The notes: generated from the letters alone by a model not told the origin. Shown: positions 33,153 to 42,632, numbered from the stretch's first letter. The stretch: DNA of 64,000 nucleotides from Bradyrhizobium centrolobii (GCF_001641635.1 NZ_LUUB01000045.1:1-64000), one strand, 5' to 3'. Numbers and translations are program-made.

Positions 33153-33874
33153 GCGAAGGATTTTACGAGCCGGATCAGTGCGTCGCTGAAGGCGATCCAG
33201 AGCGCGATCGCACACAGCGAGACGGTCACGACGGGGCCGACGCGGAAATCCATCTCCAGCGTATAAAGCCCGAGCAGCGCCCAGATCACGATCAGCGACA
33301 TCGTCAGCCAGCGCAGCCGCTTGACGCGGACCGGATGCAGCACGTGGAAGGGAATGAACGTCAGCACGACCAGCGCCGCGACCAGCAGCGTCGACAGAAC
33401 CGGCGGCCAATGCAGCAGGAACAGGTAGAATGCCGCCGCGTTCCACAGCGCCGGGAAGCCGCGAAAATGATTGTCATCGGCCTTCATGCGCAGATCGGCA
33501 AAATAAAGCGCGCTGGTGACGATGATCGCGATCCCCAGCAGCGGAGCAGCGACCGGCAGCAGCAGGCCGCTGGCGACGATCGCGTAGGCCGGCACGAAGA
33601 CATAAGTGACGAAGTCGACAACGAGATCGAGCACGTCGCCCGACCAGTTCGGCTGCACATGCTTGACGTCCAGCCTGCGCGCGATCGGGCCGTCGATCGC
33701 ATCGACGATCAGCGCGGCGCCCAGCCACTGAAACATCGCCGCCCAGTGCTCGCGCACGGCCTCCAGCATCGCGAGCAGCGCGAGCGCGGCGCCGCAAGCG
33801 GTGAAGATGTGGACCGAGAAGGCCGCGGCGCGGATCGCGGGCGTGGGCTTCAAGGAATCCTCTTGGCTGTCCAT
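33149..33874 (-). CDS. pcs: phosphatidylcholine synthase
   Basis: A roughly 241-residue membrane enzyme of the CDP-alcohol phosphotransferase superfamily. The active-site pattern DAIDGPIARRLDV ... GDVLDLVVDFVTYVFVP (about residues 56-95) has the widened spacing typical of Pcs. Eight hydrophobic segments follow. Pcs condenses choline with CDP-diacylglycerol to form phosphatidylcholine, a membrane lipid important for symbiosis in rhizobia. The start at 33874 was chosen from the typical N-terminus (LKPTPAIRAAAFSVH); 33916 is possible. Confidence 0.85.
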   Translation of the reverse strand: MDSQEDSLKPTPAIRAAAFSVHIFTACGAALALLAMLEAVREHWAAMFQWLGAALIVDAIDGPIARRLDVKHVQPNWSGDVLDLVVDFVTYVFVPAYAIVASGLLLPVAAPLLGIAIIVTSALYFADLRMKADDNHFRGFPALWNAAAFYLFLLHWPPVLSTLLVAALVVLTFIPFHVLHPVRVKRLRWLTMSLIVIWALLGLYTLEMDFRVGPVVTVSLCAIALWIAFSDALIRLVKSFA

Positions 33875-34001
33875 GGCTTCTGCTATCAGAATGAGACCGG
33901 TTTGCACATCCGCCATCGCGGCGTTCGGCCGCGCAATTCGTCACAAAATCAGGGAAAATCTGCGGGCTTGAATTTGCCGCGGGGCGTGTCATTTGTCCTT
34001 C

Positions 34002-35186
34002 ATGACAGATGCATCTGTATCTTTTGACGCAGCCGTCATCGGCGGCGGACCGGCCGGACTGGCGGCGGCGATCGCGCTGGCCGGGGCCGGTGTACGCACC
34101 GCGCTGGTGGCGCGGCGTATGCCCTATGCCGACAACCGCACGACCGCGCTGCTCGGCGCCTCCGTCGATCTCCTGGAGGGTCTCGGCGTCTGGTCCCGCT
34201 GCAAGGACAAGGCGGCGGCGCTCGAGGTCATGCGTCTCGTCGATGATACCGGCCGCCTGATCCGCGCGCCGGAGGTACGGTTCTCCTGTCACGAGATCGA
34301 CCTGGAGGCCTTCGGCTACAACATCGACAACCGTTCGCTGATGCTGACGCTGGAAGAACGAGCGGCCGAATTGCCCGAGCTCGTCCGTTTCGACGACGAC
34401 GCCGAAAGCGTGGTCATCGGGGCCGACGACGTCGCGGTTCGCACGGCGTCCGGACGGTTCTTGACGGCACGGCTCGTGGTGGGCGCCGACGGCCGGCATT
34501 CGCTATGCCGGGAGGCAGCCGGCATTGCCGTCGACCGCCGCGACCTGACGCAGTCCGCGCTGACCTTCAACGTCGCCCACGCGCGGCCGCACCGGAATGT
34601 CTCGACCGAGTTCCACACGCCGCATGGACCTTGCGTGTTCGTGCCCCTGCCCGGCAACCGGTCCAGCATCGTCTGGGTCGCGGCCCCCAGTGAAGCCGAG
34701 CGGCTTCGCGCCCTGACCGACGAGGAGCTGTCTGCCGCGATCGAGAAACAGTCGCATTCCATACTGGGACGCATGACGGTCGAGCCCGGCCGCAACCTGT
34801 TCCCGCTGGCGATCGAGCGGCCGCAATCCTTCGCCCGCGACCGCATCGCGCTGGTCGGTGAGGCCGCCCATGTGGTTCCCCCGATCGGCGCTCAGGGCCT
34901 CAATCTCGGCCTCCGCGACGCCGCCGACATCGCCAAGATCGCAAGCGAGGCGATCGCCGCCGGCCGCGATCCCGGTGCGCCTGAGGTGCTCGGGCGCTAC
35001 GACTGGGCGCGGCGTCCGGACATCCTGAGCCGGACCTTCATGATCGACATCGCGAACCGCTCTCTGCTCAACGATTTCCTGCTGCTCCAGCCGGTCCGCG
35101 CCGTGGGCATGCACCTGCTGGGCGCCATCGGCCCGCTGCGGCGCTTCGCCATGCGCGAGGGGCTGACACCGACGTGGCGGCGGTAA
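34002..35186 (+). CDS. UbiH/UbiF-family FAD monooxygenase
   Basis: A 394-residue flavoprotein hydroxylase. The GxGxxG dinucleotide motif is AAVIGGGPAGLAAAIALA (residues about 12-30). The central DG motif is VVGADGRHSLCREAAG, and the C-terminal GD-type motif RIALVGEAAHVVPPIGAQGLN places the FAD ribityl. The family hydroxylates the ring of ubiquinone precursors; in alphaproteobacteria such enzymes can act at more than one ring position. The likely role is ubiquinone biosynthesis. The ATG at 34002 was preferred to the TTG nine bases earlier. Confidence 0.8.
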   Translation: MTDASVSFDAAVIGGGPAGLAAAIALAGAGVRTALVARRMPYADNRTTALLGASVDLLEGLGVWSRCKDKAAALEVMRLVDDTGRLIRAPEVRFSCHEIDLEAFGYNIDNRSLMLTLEERAAELPELVRFDDDAESVVIGADDVAVRTASGRFLTARLVVGADGRHSLCREAAGIAVDRRDLTQSALTFNVAHARPHRNVSTEFHTPHGPCVFVPLPGNRSSIVWVAAPSEAERLRALTDEELSAAIEKQSHSILGRMTVEPGRNLFPLAIERPQSFARDRIALVGEAAHVVPPIGAQGLNLGLRDAADIAKIASEAIAAGRDPGAPEVLGRYDWARRPDILSRTFMIDIANRSLLNDFLLLQPVRAVGMHLLGAIGPLRRFAMREGLTPTWRR

Positions 35187-35207
35187 TTCGGCAGCGCTAG
35201 CGGCCGC

Positions 35208-36161
35208 TCAGGGAAACGCCAGCCGCCCGGTCTGGATGAACCACATGACGCTGGTCAGCGTGACCACGGATGCGAAGGTCCCGAGCAGCACCGCGACGGA
35301 TGCGGATTCGATCCAGGCATCGTTCTGGCGCGCGATGACGAACACATTCAGCGCCGGCGGCAGCGAGGCCATCAGCACGGCAGTCGCGGCCCAGGGCTGC
35401 GCGAACGGGCCGAATGCCAGCATCAGCGCGAACGACGCGAGCGGATGAATCAGGAGCTTCACCGCAATCATGCCCGGCACCTCCCAGGGCACGCGATCGA
35501 ACGGGCGGAGCGCCACCGTCACGCCGAGCACGAACAGCGCGGTCGGGGCCGCGGCGTTCTGGAGGAAGGTGATGGTGCGATCGAGCGCGACCGGCAGCTC
35601 GATATGGAGCGCCGCGACAGCCGCGCCGAAGCAGGCTGACATGATCAGCGGGTTGAGCACGATCTGCTTCAGGACGACGCCGAAGGCGTGCACGAGCGAG
35701 GGATGGTCGCGGTCGGAGAGCTCGATCAGGAGCGGCACGATCGTGAACAGGAAGATGCTGTCGCAGCAGAAGATCAGCGCGGTCGGCGCCGCCGCCCTCG
35801 ACCCGAGCACGGCCAGCGCCAGCCCCGGCCCCATATAACCGATATTGCCATAGCCGCCGGAGAGTCCGGCAAGCGTCGCCTCGCGCAGCGACAGCCGTCC
35901 GAGGACCTTTCCGACGACGAGTGCAATTGTAAACGCTGCAACCGTCGACAGCGTGGTCGCAACCAGGAACGGCGGGTTGTTCAGCTCCGAAAACGGCGTC
36001 TTCGACATGATCGCAAAGAGCAGCGCCGGCAGCGACACGTAGAGCAGGAAGAAGTTCATCCAGGCCAGGCCCGATTCCGGCAGGGACTTGGACTTGCCAC
36101 AGGCGAAGCCGACGAAGATCAGGCCAAAATAAGGTAAGGCCAGATTGAGGATATCGACCAT
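35208..36161 (-). CDS. AEC-family (auxin efflux carrier-like) transporter
   Basis: A 317-residue membrane protein with ten predicted spans in two five-span halves. It has LALPYFGLIFVGFACGK at the start, LSGGYGNIGYMGPGLALAVLG near residues 98-118 and LPPALNVFVIARQNDA near 265-280, all typical of bacterial AEC (MdcF/YfdV-like) carriers. Substrates of the family are mostly organic acids such as malonate or malate. It is a single gene divergent from hspQ, and the intergenic space has a TTGGGGG / CCCCCAA hairpin (36184-36205). Confidence 0.8.
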   Translation of the reverse strand: MVDILNLALPYFGLIFVGFACGKSKSLPESGLAWMNFFLLYVSLPALLFAIMSKTPFSELNNPPFLVATTLSTVAAFTIALVVGKVLGRLSLREATLAGLSGGYGNIGYMGPGLALAVLGSRAAAPTALIFCCDSIFLFTIVPLLIELSDRDHPSLVHAFGVVLKQIVLNPLIMSACFGAAVAALHIELPVALDRTITFLQNAAAPTALFVLGVTVALRPFDRVPWEVPGMIAVKLLIHPLASFALMLAFGPFAQPWAATAVLMASLPPALNVFVIARQNDAWIESASVAVLLGTFASVVTLTSVMWFIQTGRLAFP

Positions 36162-36266
36162 TGATGAAGTGTTTTCTGAAGGCTTGGGGGCTATCCGCCC
36201 CCCAACGGCGGGTTAATTCGGAATCAGGCACTAGCATCGGCCACAATCCTGGTCTATCGACGGGGA

Positions 36267-36599
36267 ATGATTAAAGCGAGGACCGCCAAATTCCAGATCG
36301 GACAGGTCGTGCGCCACCGGATCTTCTCGTTCCGGGGCGTGATCTTCGACATCGATCCGGAATTCAACAACACCGAGGAATGGTGGCTGTCGATCCCTGA
36401 GGAGGTGCGGCCCCAAAAGGATCAGCCGTTCTATCACCTGCTCGCGGAGAACGCGGAGTCGGAATACGTCGCTTACGTCTCGGAGCAGAACCTCATGCCG
36501 GATGACTCCGGCGAGCCGATCCGCCACTCCCAGGTCGCCGAGATCTTCATCAAGGACAAGGCCGGCGGCTACCGCCCGCGCAACCCTTCGCTGAACTGA
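36267..36599 (+). CDS. hspQ: heat shock protein HspQ
   Basis: A 110-residue protein of the HspQ/YccV family (hemimethylated-DNA-binding-like fold). It has AKFQIGQVVRHRIFSFRGV, FDIDPEFNNTEEWW and the conserved QPFYHLLAENAESEYVAYVS, with the ending SEQNLMPDDSGEPIRHSQV. In enterobacteria HspQ acts as a specificity factor for the Lon protease and rises on heat shock. GGGG lies just before the ATG. It is followed by a strong terminator. Confidence 0.9.
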   Translation: MIKARTAKFQIGQVVRHRIFSFRGVIFDIDPEFNNTEEWWLSIPEEVRPQKDQPFYHLLAENAESEYVAYVSEQNLMPDDSGEPIRHSQVAEIFIKDKAGGYRPRNPSLN

Positions 36600-36624
36600 G
36601 TTTCGCCCCGATAAAGCGGGCAGC

Positions 36625-36655
36625 AAAAAAGGCGCTCGAACCGAGCGCCTTTTTC
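36625..36655. terminator. rho-independent terminator after hspQ
   Basis: AAGGCGCTCG and CGAGCGCCTT pair around a three-base loop, with A-run before and T-run after. The symmetry allows it to end both hspQ and the converging IalB-like gene. Confidence 0.9.
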
Positions 36656-36677
36656 ATGTCCGGGCGTTGAGCCCCGA

Positions 36678-37499
36678 TTACTTCTGCGCTGCGGGAGCGC
36701 CGCCGGGAGCTACTGCACCCTGCTGTTCGAGCTTCTTGCGCTGTTCGTCGGCCTTCTTCTGAAGCTCTTCCTGGAGCTTCTTCTGGTCTTCCTCGAACTT
36801 CTTCGGATCGGTCGGCGGGCCGTCATAGGCCTTGGCGAACTCGCCGGCGAGCGGCAGCGGCAGCGTCAGCGGCGCGCCATTGGCGTTGATCGCCTGCACA
36901 ACAAGGTTCTGCCCCTTCTTCATGTTGTTGATGAGGTCGGGGGTCGCCTCGTAGTCCGACATGCAGCCATTGGCGAAGCAGATCACGTAGGGGCTCTGCA
37001 GCGGCGCGTTGTTGTCCACGATGATGCGGGTGCCGTGGACGAGCTGCATCCCGAGCGGCAGGGTCACGCGCAGGATCTTCTTGGGCTCGCCTTCCGGCTC
37101 GATGATCACGGCCGCGATGACCGGCTGGCCCGACTCAATGCGGCCGTCCTTGCCGGTGAAGCAGACCTGCTTGGCGTTGGCGTCCTGGCCCTTGAGGCAG
37201 AACTTGGTCCACGGTGCGTAAATCAGCTGGATCTGCTGATCTGCGGGCTGTCCAGCCTGCTGCTGCGCCGGGGCGCCCTGAGCAGGAGCCTGCTGCGCCT
37301 GGGGTGCCTGAGCTGGAGCCGGCGCCTTGGGGGCAGCCTTCGGAGCAGCTTTCGGCGCCGGAGCCGCCTTGGGCGCACCGGGAGCCGGCGCGGGGGTCTG
37401 GGCCTCTACGGCAAACGGAACGACCAATGCCGTCGCCGTCAAAAGGGCGAGAAGTCGCCCGCGCGGCCGGACGGACGCGGCCAAGTAACGGAAATTCAT
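36678..37499 (-). CDS. invasion-associated locus B (IalB) family protein
   Basis: A 273-residue exported protein. A signal peptide (RLLALLTATALVVPFAVEAQ) is followed by a Pro/Ala/Gln-rich linker (residues about 35-85). The IalB domain has TKFCLKGQDANAKQVCFTGK, GEPKKILRVTLPLGMQLVHG and the paired cysteines in ICFANGCMSDYEA. A C-terminal Lys/Glu/Gln coiled segment (KFEEDQKKLQEELQKKADEQ) ends the protein. IalB proteins are periplasmic or surface proteins linked to host interaction in Bartonella; the role in rhizobia is not established. Confidence 0.8.
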   Translation of the reverse strand: MNFRYLAASVRPRGRLLALLTATALVVPFAVEAQTPAPAPGAPKAAPAPKAAPKAAPKAPAPAQAPQAQQAPAQGAPAQQQAGQPADQQIQLIYAPWTKFCLKGQDANAKQVCFTGKDGRIESGQPVIAAVIIEPEGEPKKILRVTLPLGMQLVHGTRIIVDNNAPLQSPYVICFANGCMSDYEATPDLINNMKKGQNLVVQAINANGAPLTLPLPLAGEFAKAYDGPPTDPKKFEEDQKKLQEELQKKADEQRKKLEQQGAVAPGGAPAAQK

Positions 37500-37761
37500 T
37501 GCGGAAAACCCTTTCTGAACGGGAAGTGCCCGAACCGCCCCGAAGCACCGAACCAGGCCGCCGCCTTGGCGCGGCTGTCTCCCCGTCAATAGAGGCGGAA
37601 AAGTGACGGGTTCGGCGCTCTTGCGCGATTGCCCGCCTTCTTAACGTGGCGGACGAAAAGATCAATGCCGACAACCATCTTTGACTGCGCCAGTGCCTGC
37701 GCTTCGTGAAATTCCCTGTGATAGGATTCAGGTTCGCCGCTCCTCGAATCAACGTGTGCCG

Positions 37762-39594
37762 ATGTTCATGTTCCAGCGCCTGATCGAGGGCCCCGGCGTC
37801 CGCCTGATTGCCGGCCTTGCCCTCGCCGTCGCGCTGCCGGCAACTGCGGTGCGGGCCGAGGAAGCCCACGCCATTGCCATGCACGGCAAGCCGGCGCTAT
37901 CAGCGGGTTTCACCCATATGCCCTACGCCAACCCCGACGCGCCCAAGGGCGGCCGGCTGACCTGGGGCATTCTGGGCACCTTCGACAGCCTCAATCCGTT
38001 CATCGTGAAGGGATTGGCGGTGCAGCAGACGCGGAACTACGTGGTCGAGAGCCTTTTGGCGCGCGGCTATGACGAGCCGTTCACGCTCTACGGGCTCCTG
38101 GCCAAATCAGTCGAGACCGACGACGAGCGGACCTACGTCACGTTCCATCTCGATCCCCGCGCGCGGTTCTCCGACGGCAGGCCCGTGCTCGCAGAGGACG
38201 TCCTGTTCTCCTGGCAGCTCCTGCGCGATCACGGCCGTCCCAACCACCGCCAATACTACGCCAAGGTCGCCAAGGCCGAGGCGCTCGATCCCCTCACCGT
38301 CCGCTTTGATCTCGCCGGTGCCAACGACCGGGAGCTGCCGCTGATCCTCGGCCTGATGCCGATCCTGCCGAAACATGCGGTCGACGTCGCGACCTTCGAG
38401 GAGACGACGATGGCGGGCCCGATCGGCTCGGGCCCCTATCGCGTCACTGCTGTCAAGCCCGGCGCCAGCGTGACGCTGACCCGCAATCCCGACTATTGGG
38501 GCCGCGACCTGCCGGTCAATCGCGGGCTCTATAATTTCGACGAGATCAGGCTCGACTATTACCGCGAGGCCAACGGCCAGTTCGAAGCCTTCAAGCGCGG
38601 CCTCTATGATTTCCGCGTCGAGAACGAGCCCCTGCGCTGGCATGACGGCTACGATTTTCCCGCCGCAAAGAGCGGCGAAGTCATTCGCGACACCATCAAA
38701 CCCGGCGTGCCGCAGCCTTCGGAGTTCCTGGTGTTCAACACGCGACGTCCGGTCTTCGCCGACATCCGCGTGCGCCAGGCGCTGACGCTGCTGTTCGATT
38801 TCGAGCTGGTCAACCGCAACTATTTCTTCGGGCTCTACTCGCGCGTGGCCAGCTATTTTGCCGGCTCGGACCTGTCGGCCTACGGCCGCCCTGCGGATGC
38901 GCGCGAGCGCGAGCTGCTCAAGCCCTTCGCCGCGCAGATTCGGCCGGACATCATGGACGGCAGCTACCGCCTGCCGGTCACCGACGGCTCAGGGCGCGAC
39001 CGGACGACGCTGCGCGCGGCGCTCAAGCTTCTGTCCGACGCCGGCTACGATCTCGACGGCACCGTGCTGCGCAATCGCAGGACCAAGGCCCCCCTCACCT
39101 TCGAGCTCCTGGTCACGACCCGCGACCAGGAGCGCATCGCGCTCGCCTTCCAGCGCGACCTGAAGCGGGCCGGCATCGAGCCCTCCGTGCGATCGGTGGA
39201 TCCCGTGCAGTTCGACCAGCGCCGCCTCGCTTTCGAATTTGACATGATCCAGAACCGCTGGGACCAGTCGCTGTCCCCGGGCAACGAGCAATATTTCTAT
39301 TGGGGCAGCGCGGCTGCCGACAGTCCAGGCACCCGCAACTACATGGGCGTCAAGGATCTGGCCGTCGACGCCATGATCGCGGCCCTGTTAGAGGCCCGTG
39401 AACATACGGCGTTCGTGTCAGCGGTGCGGGCGCTCGACCGGGCCCTGATCGCGGGCTTCTACACAATCCCGCTGTTTAACGTATCGGAGCAATGGATCGC
39501 GCGCTGGAATCGGATAGAACGACCGTCGACCACTGCGCTGTCCGGCTATCTGCCGGAGACCTGGTGGTCGAAGGGGCAGCCCCAAGCGAAGTGA
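37762..39594 (+). CDS. peptide-type ABC solute-binding protein (family 5, YejA-like)
   Basis: A 610-residue exported binding protein with a signal peptide (RLIAGLALAVALPATAVRAE). It carries MPYANPDAPKGGRLTWGILG and FDSLNPFIVKG at the mature N-terminus, a hallmark of the YejA branch of family 5 (oligopeptide, microcin C). Later motifs are VETDDERTYVTFHLDPRARF, GPIGSGPYRVTAV and QNRWDQSLSPGNEQYFYWGS. No permease or ATPase genes follow, so it depends on a transporter encoded elsewhere. The stop is four bases before the next start, implying a two-gene operon. Confidence 0.85.
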   Translation: MFMFQRLIEGPGVRLIAGLALAVALPATAVRAEEAHAIAMHGKPALSAGFTHMPYANPDAPKGGRLTWGILGTFDSLNPFIVKGLAVQQTRNYVVESLLARGYDEPFTLYGLLAKSVETDDERTYVTFHLDPRARFSDGRPVLAEDVLFSWQLLRDHGRPNHRQYYAKVAKAEALDPLTVRFDLAGANDRELPLILGLMPILPKHAVDVATFEETTMAGPIGSGPYRVTAVKPGASVTLTRNPDYWGRDLPVNRGLYNFDEIRLDYYREANGQFEAFKRGLYDFRVENEPLRWHDGYDFPAAKSGEVIRDTIKPGVPQPSEFLVFNTRRPVFADIRVRQALTLLFDFELVNRNYFFGLYSRVASYFAGSDLSAYGRPADARERELLKPFAAQIRPDIMDGSYRLPVTDGSGRDRTTLRAALKLLSDAGYDLDGTVLRNRRTKAPLTFELLVTTRDQERIALAFQRDLKRAGIEPSVRSVDPVQFDQRRLAFEFDMIQNRWDQSLSPGNEQYFYWGSAAADSPGTRNYMGVKDLAVDAMIAALLEAREHTAFVSAVRALDRALIAGFYTIPLFNVSEQWIARWNRIERPSTTALSGYLPETWWSKGQPQAK

Positions 39595-39598
39595 CGCC

Positions 39599-41101
39599 GT
39601 GAACCAGCCACCCGTATCGCCGACGCTCGACACGCTGTTTCAGCGCACGCTGTCCCGCCAGCCGCATGCGCCGGCGCTGCTCGACCCCCTCAACAAGGTC
39701 CGCGTGACCGGGCGCTCGCCAAAGCGGCTGACCTATGCCGAGGCCGACCTCGCCATCGAGGCGCTCTCGGCGCACTTCGTCGAGTCCGGTCTGCCGGCCA
39801 ACTCCGTCATCGCGATCCAGTTGCCGAACACGGTCGAGTTCGTGCTCACTGTGCTCGCCGCCCATCGCGCCGGCCTTGTCGTCGCCGTGCTGCCGCTGCT
39901 CTGGCGCCATGCGGAACTGACCGCCGCGCTCAACCGCACCGCGGCACGCGCCATCGTCGCCATGAGCAAGATCGACGGCGTGATCTATTCCGACCTCGCC
40001 ATGCATGCCGCGGCAGAGGCCTTCTCGATCCGCCACGTCTTCGGCTTCGGCACCGACCTGCCCGAAGGCATGGCCTCGCTCGACGAGGTGCTGGCGCGCC
40101 CGCCCGGCACCACGCGCAGCGTCATTCAGGACGGCCGCAAGGCGGCGATGATCTCGTTCGACGTCACCGCGGAAGGCTTACGCCCGGTGCCGCGGCCGCA
40201 TTTCAGCCTGATCGCCGGCGGGCTTGCAATGTCGCTGGAAGCCGACATCAAGCAGGGTGCGACGGTGATGGCGGCGTTCACGCCGATGTCGTTTGCGGGC
40301 CTCGCCTCCTCGCTCGCGGCGTGGCTGTTCTCCGGTGGCACGCTGGCGCTGCATCACCCCTTCGAGCACGACGTGCTGGAGCAGCAGATCAACGAGCATG
40401 AGTGCGAGGTGCTGATCGCGCCGGCGCAGCTCGCACTTAGGCTCGGCGATTCCAACCTCGCGGCGCGGATGCCGACCTTGCGCAACGTCATCGGCCTGTG
40501 GCGCGCGCCCGAGCAGGTGGCCGCGAGCGATGCCTGGATCGCACCGCATGCGCCGCTCACCGACATCTATCTGTTCGGCGAGGCCGGCCTGTTCGGCGCC
40601 CGGCGCGGCGAGGACGGCACGCCGGTGCCGGTGATGCCGGGCCCGCATGGCGCGCCGCGGGAGCAGTCCGGCTCCTCGATCGCCGGCGAGATCCTGCTTA
40701 CGCCAAAGGGAACGCTTGGCCTTCGCGGGCCGATGGTGCCGATCGCGGCCTACGCCCCGCCGCAGCCGGTGGGCGAGGCGCTGACGGCGCAGCCGCCGCG
40801 CGACTATGTCGACACCGGCTACGCCGCGCGGATCGACCGCACGAGCGGCGCGATCTGCGTCACCGCGCCCCCGTCCGGCATCATGGCGGTCGGCGGCTAC
40901 CGCTTCCTGTCCAACGACCTCCAGGAATGGGCGCGCCGGCTCGGCCAGGGCGCGCTCCTGACCGCGCTGCCCGACCGGCTCTCCGGGCACCGGCTGGCAG
41001 GCCGCGCCCAGGATAACGCCCGCGCCCGCGAGGCGCTCAGCGAGCTCGGCCTTAACCCCCTGATGGTTGAGGCTTTTCGCGATCGTTCCGGCCCGGTTTG
41101 A
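39599..41101 (+). CDS. degenerate AMP-binding (acyl-CoA synthetase-like) protein
   Basis: A 500-residue protein with the fold of adenylate-forming enzymes. The N-terminal half has LTYAEADLAIEALSAHFVES and VIAIQLPNTVEFVLTVLAAH, and a DTGYAARID motif occurs near residue 405. The usual P-loop (T/S-S-G-T-T-G-x-P-K-G) is replaced around residue 180 by ISFDVTAEGLRPVPRPHFSL, and the C-terminal catalytic lysine region is not evident. It may no longer adenylate a carboxylate in the standard way. It starts at GTG immediately behind the binding-protein gene. Confidence 0.65.
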   Translation: MNQPPVSPTLDTLFQRTLSRQPHAPALLDPLNKVRVTGRSPKRLTYAEADLAIEALSAHFVESGLPANSVIAIQLPNTVEFVLTVLAAHRAGLVVAVLPLLWRHAELTAALNRTAARAIVAMSKIDGVIYSDLAMHAAAEAFSIRHVFGFGTDLPEGMASLDEVLARPPGTTRSVIQDGRKAAMISFDVTAEGLRPVPRPHFSLIAGGLAMSLEADIKQGATVMAAFTPMSFAGLASSLAAWLFSGGTLALHHPFEHDVLEQQINEHECEVLIAPAQLALRLGDSNLAARMPTLRNVIGLWRAPEQVAASDAWIAPHAPLTDIYLFGEAGLFGARRGEDGTPVPVMPGPHGAPREQSGSSIAGEILLTPKGTLGLRGPMVPIAAYAPPQPVGEALTAQPPRDYVDTGYAARIDRTSGAICVTAPPSGIMAVGGYRFLSNDLQEWARRLGQGALLTALPDRLSGHRLAGRAQDNARAREALSELGLNPLMVEAFRDRSGPV

Positions 41102-41185
41102 GCGCAGTTTCAACTGATACGTTGACGCTGCATTAAGGCGGCCAAACTAGATTACGCGCCACGTATTGCGTGATCAGAGTTTGCG

Positions 41186-42415
41186 ATGTCCCAGGCGGGC
41201 CCGATCCTGTTTGTCTCCAATGCCGAGCGGCCGGCCTTCATTTCGGCGCTGGACGAGGGCCGTTTCTTCCCCATCGTCGACAGCGACTGGACGAGTGCTG
41301 CACGCGTCGTCGAGCAGGTTCAACCTGCCGCGGTCCTCGCCGCAATGACCGGCGGCCACGAGCCGCACATCGCGCCGTTCGCCAAGAAGATCGCCGACCA
41401 ATCACTCTACATTCCGTTCGTCGCGCTGGATGCGCCGGGCACGCTCCCCCACAACGCCCTGCCGTTCTCCTCACGCGAAGGCAATCCGGACCGCCTGATC
41501 GCGCGGCTGCGTGCGGCGCTCCGCGTGCGCACGCTGCATGCGACCGTGTTGCGCCGCCTTCCCGAGGTGACGGCAAAGGTCTCCCTGCCCGAGGCCGATC
41601 CCGTGCGCGATGCCACCGTGCTCCTGATCGGCCGCGGCGCGGCCTATCCCGCACTCTCGGTCGCGCTCGGCGAACGCATGGGTGTGATCGGCGCGCTCTC
41701 GATCGAGGCCGCCGCAAAGCACCTCAACACGCGCGACATCGACGGCGTCGTCCTCGCCGAGGGATTCACCGCGCGCGTCGCCGACGCCTTCCTCACGGTG
41801 CTCGCGGAGGATACCCGCTTCCGCAACCTGCCCGTCGTCGTCACCGCGCACCAGCTCTCGCAGGGCTACGACCTGCCCAATCTCGAGTTGATCTCGGGCG
41901 AGCCGGCCAGGATCGCGGCCAACGCGCTGCCGCTGATCCGCCAGCACGCGATGGAGGCTCAGCTGAGCCGCACGCTGCGCTCGATCGACGCCGGCGGCTG
42001 GCTCGATCCGCGCAGCGGACTGTTGACGGTCGAAGCCTTCGCCCGCGATTTTTCCAAGGCGGTCGAGCAGACGCTCGCCCGCGGCGGCGGCCTGTCGGTC
42101 GCGCGCTTCGCCTTCGATCCGGGCAATCCCCGCGCCCAGCTCGATGCCGCACGAATCTTGAGCCGGCTGATGCGGCAGATGGATTTTGGCGCTGTCCAGA
42201 AGGACGGCTCGGTGATCGTGGTGTTTGCCGAAACCGACTTCCGGACCGCGCACATGATCGCTCGCCGCCTGTCGGCGGTGATGCGGCACACTTCAAACGG
42301 CAAGCGCGAGATGCGCAGCGATCCCGTCGTCAGCGTCGACTCGCTGTCGCCGTCGGATACCGCGCGGACGCTGCTCGCGCGTCTCTCGGCTGAAGCGCCG
42401 CGCGCGGCGTCGTAG
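41186..42415 (+). CDS. degenerate GGDEF-like signalling protein
   Basis: A 409-residue cytoplasmic protein with two receiver-like regions (about 5-115 and 140-260). The C-terminal part (about 268-390) has the fold pattern of a GGDEF domain: LDPRSGLLTVEAFARDF is the usual D-x-L-T-G-L-x-N-R entry, and QKDGSVIVVFAETD is where the GG(D/E)EF should be. The catalytic signature is absent, so it cannot make cyclic di-GMP by the normal mechanism. It may bind a nucleotide or act in protein contacts, as in PopA-like cell-cycle proteins. Confidence 0.6.
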   Translation: MSQAGPILFVSNAERPAFISALDEGRFFPIVDSDWTSAARVVEQVQPAAVLAAMTGGHEPHIAPFAKKIADQSLYIPFVALDAPGTLPHNALPFSSREGNPDRLIARLRAALRVRTLHATVLRRLPEVTAKVSLPEADPVRDATVLLIGRGAAYPALSVALGERMGVIGALSIEAAAKHLNTRDIDGVVLAEGFTARVADAFLTVLAEDTRFRNLPVVVTAHQLSQGYDLPNLELISGEPARIAANALPLIRQHAMEAQLSRTLRSIDAGGWLDPRSGLLTVEAFARDFSKAVEQTLARGGGLSVARFAFDPGNPRAQLDAARILSRLMRQMDFGAVQKDGSVIVVFAETDFRTAHMIARRLSAVMRHTSNGKREMRSDPVVSVDSLSPSDTARTLLARLSAEAPRAAS

Positions 42416-42473
42416 ATATCATCGCGCCCTCTTTCGCAGGATCGCCCCTTCGGACCTCGGTTTGCCCTGTGAT

Positions 42474-42509
42474 CCGACAAAATCTGAAAGACAACCCCAT
42501 GCAAAGGAG
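42474..42509. repeat. second copy of the 36-base dispersed repeat
   Basis: It matches 16812-16847 with about five differences, sharing CCGACAAAAT and ACAACCCCATGCAAAG. Neither copy is inside a gene. Confidence 0.6.
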
Positions 42510-42601
42510 CTGTCAATTGCTGACGTGAAGCCATACGGATTTTACGAAGCCACGTCGGGCAAAACACCGGCAGAATGGCATCATCGAAATAAATCAGTTG
42601 G

Positions 42602-42632
42602 CCCGCGCGGAGAAATTCGCTGCGGGTTTTTT
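42602..42632 (+). terminator. rho-independent terminator
   Basis: CCCGC and GCGGG pair, with an inner GCG / CGC extension, and are followed by six T. It lies between the GGDEF-like gene and the orphan gene at 42655, and may end the GGDEF-like transcript or an unrecognised small RNA. Confidence 0.65.

Noticed and set aside
36184..36205. TTGGGGG/CCCCCAA hairpin as a terminator
   Set aside because: It lies between divergent genes where no transcript should end, and it has no T-run; it was mentioned only as a possible leader structure.
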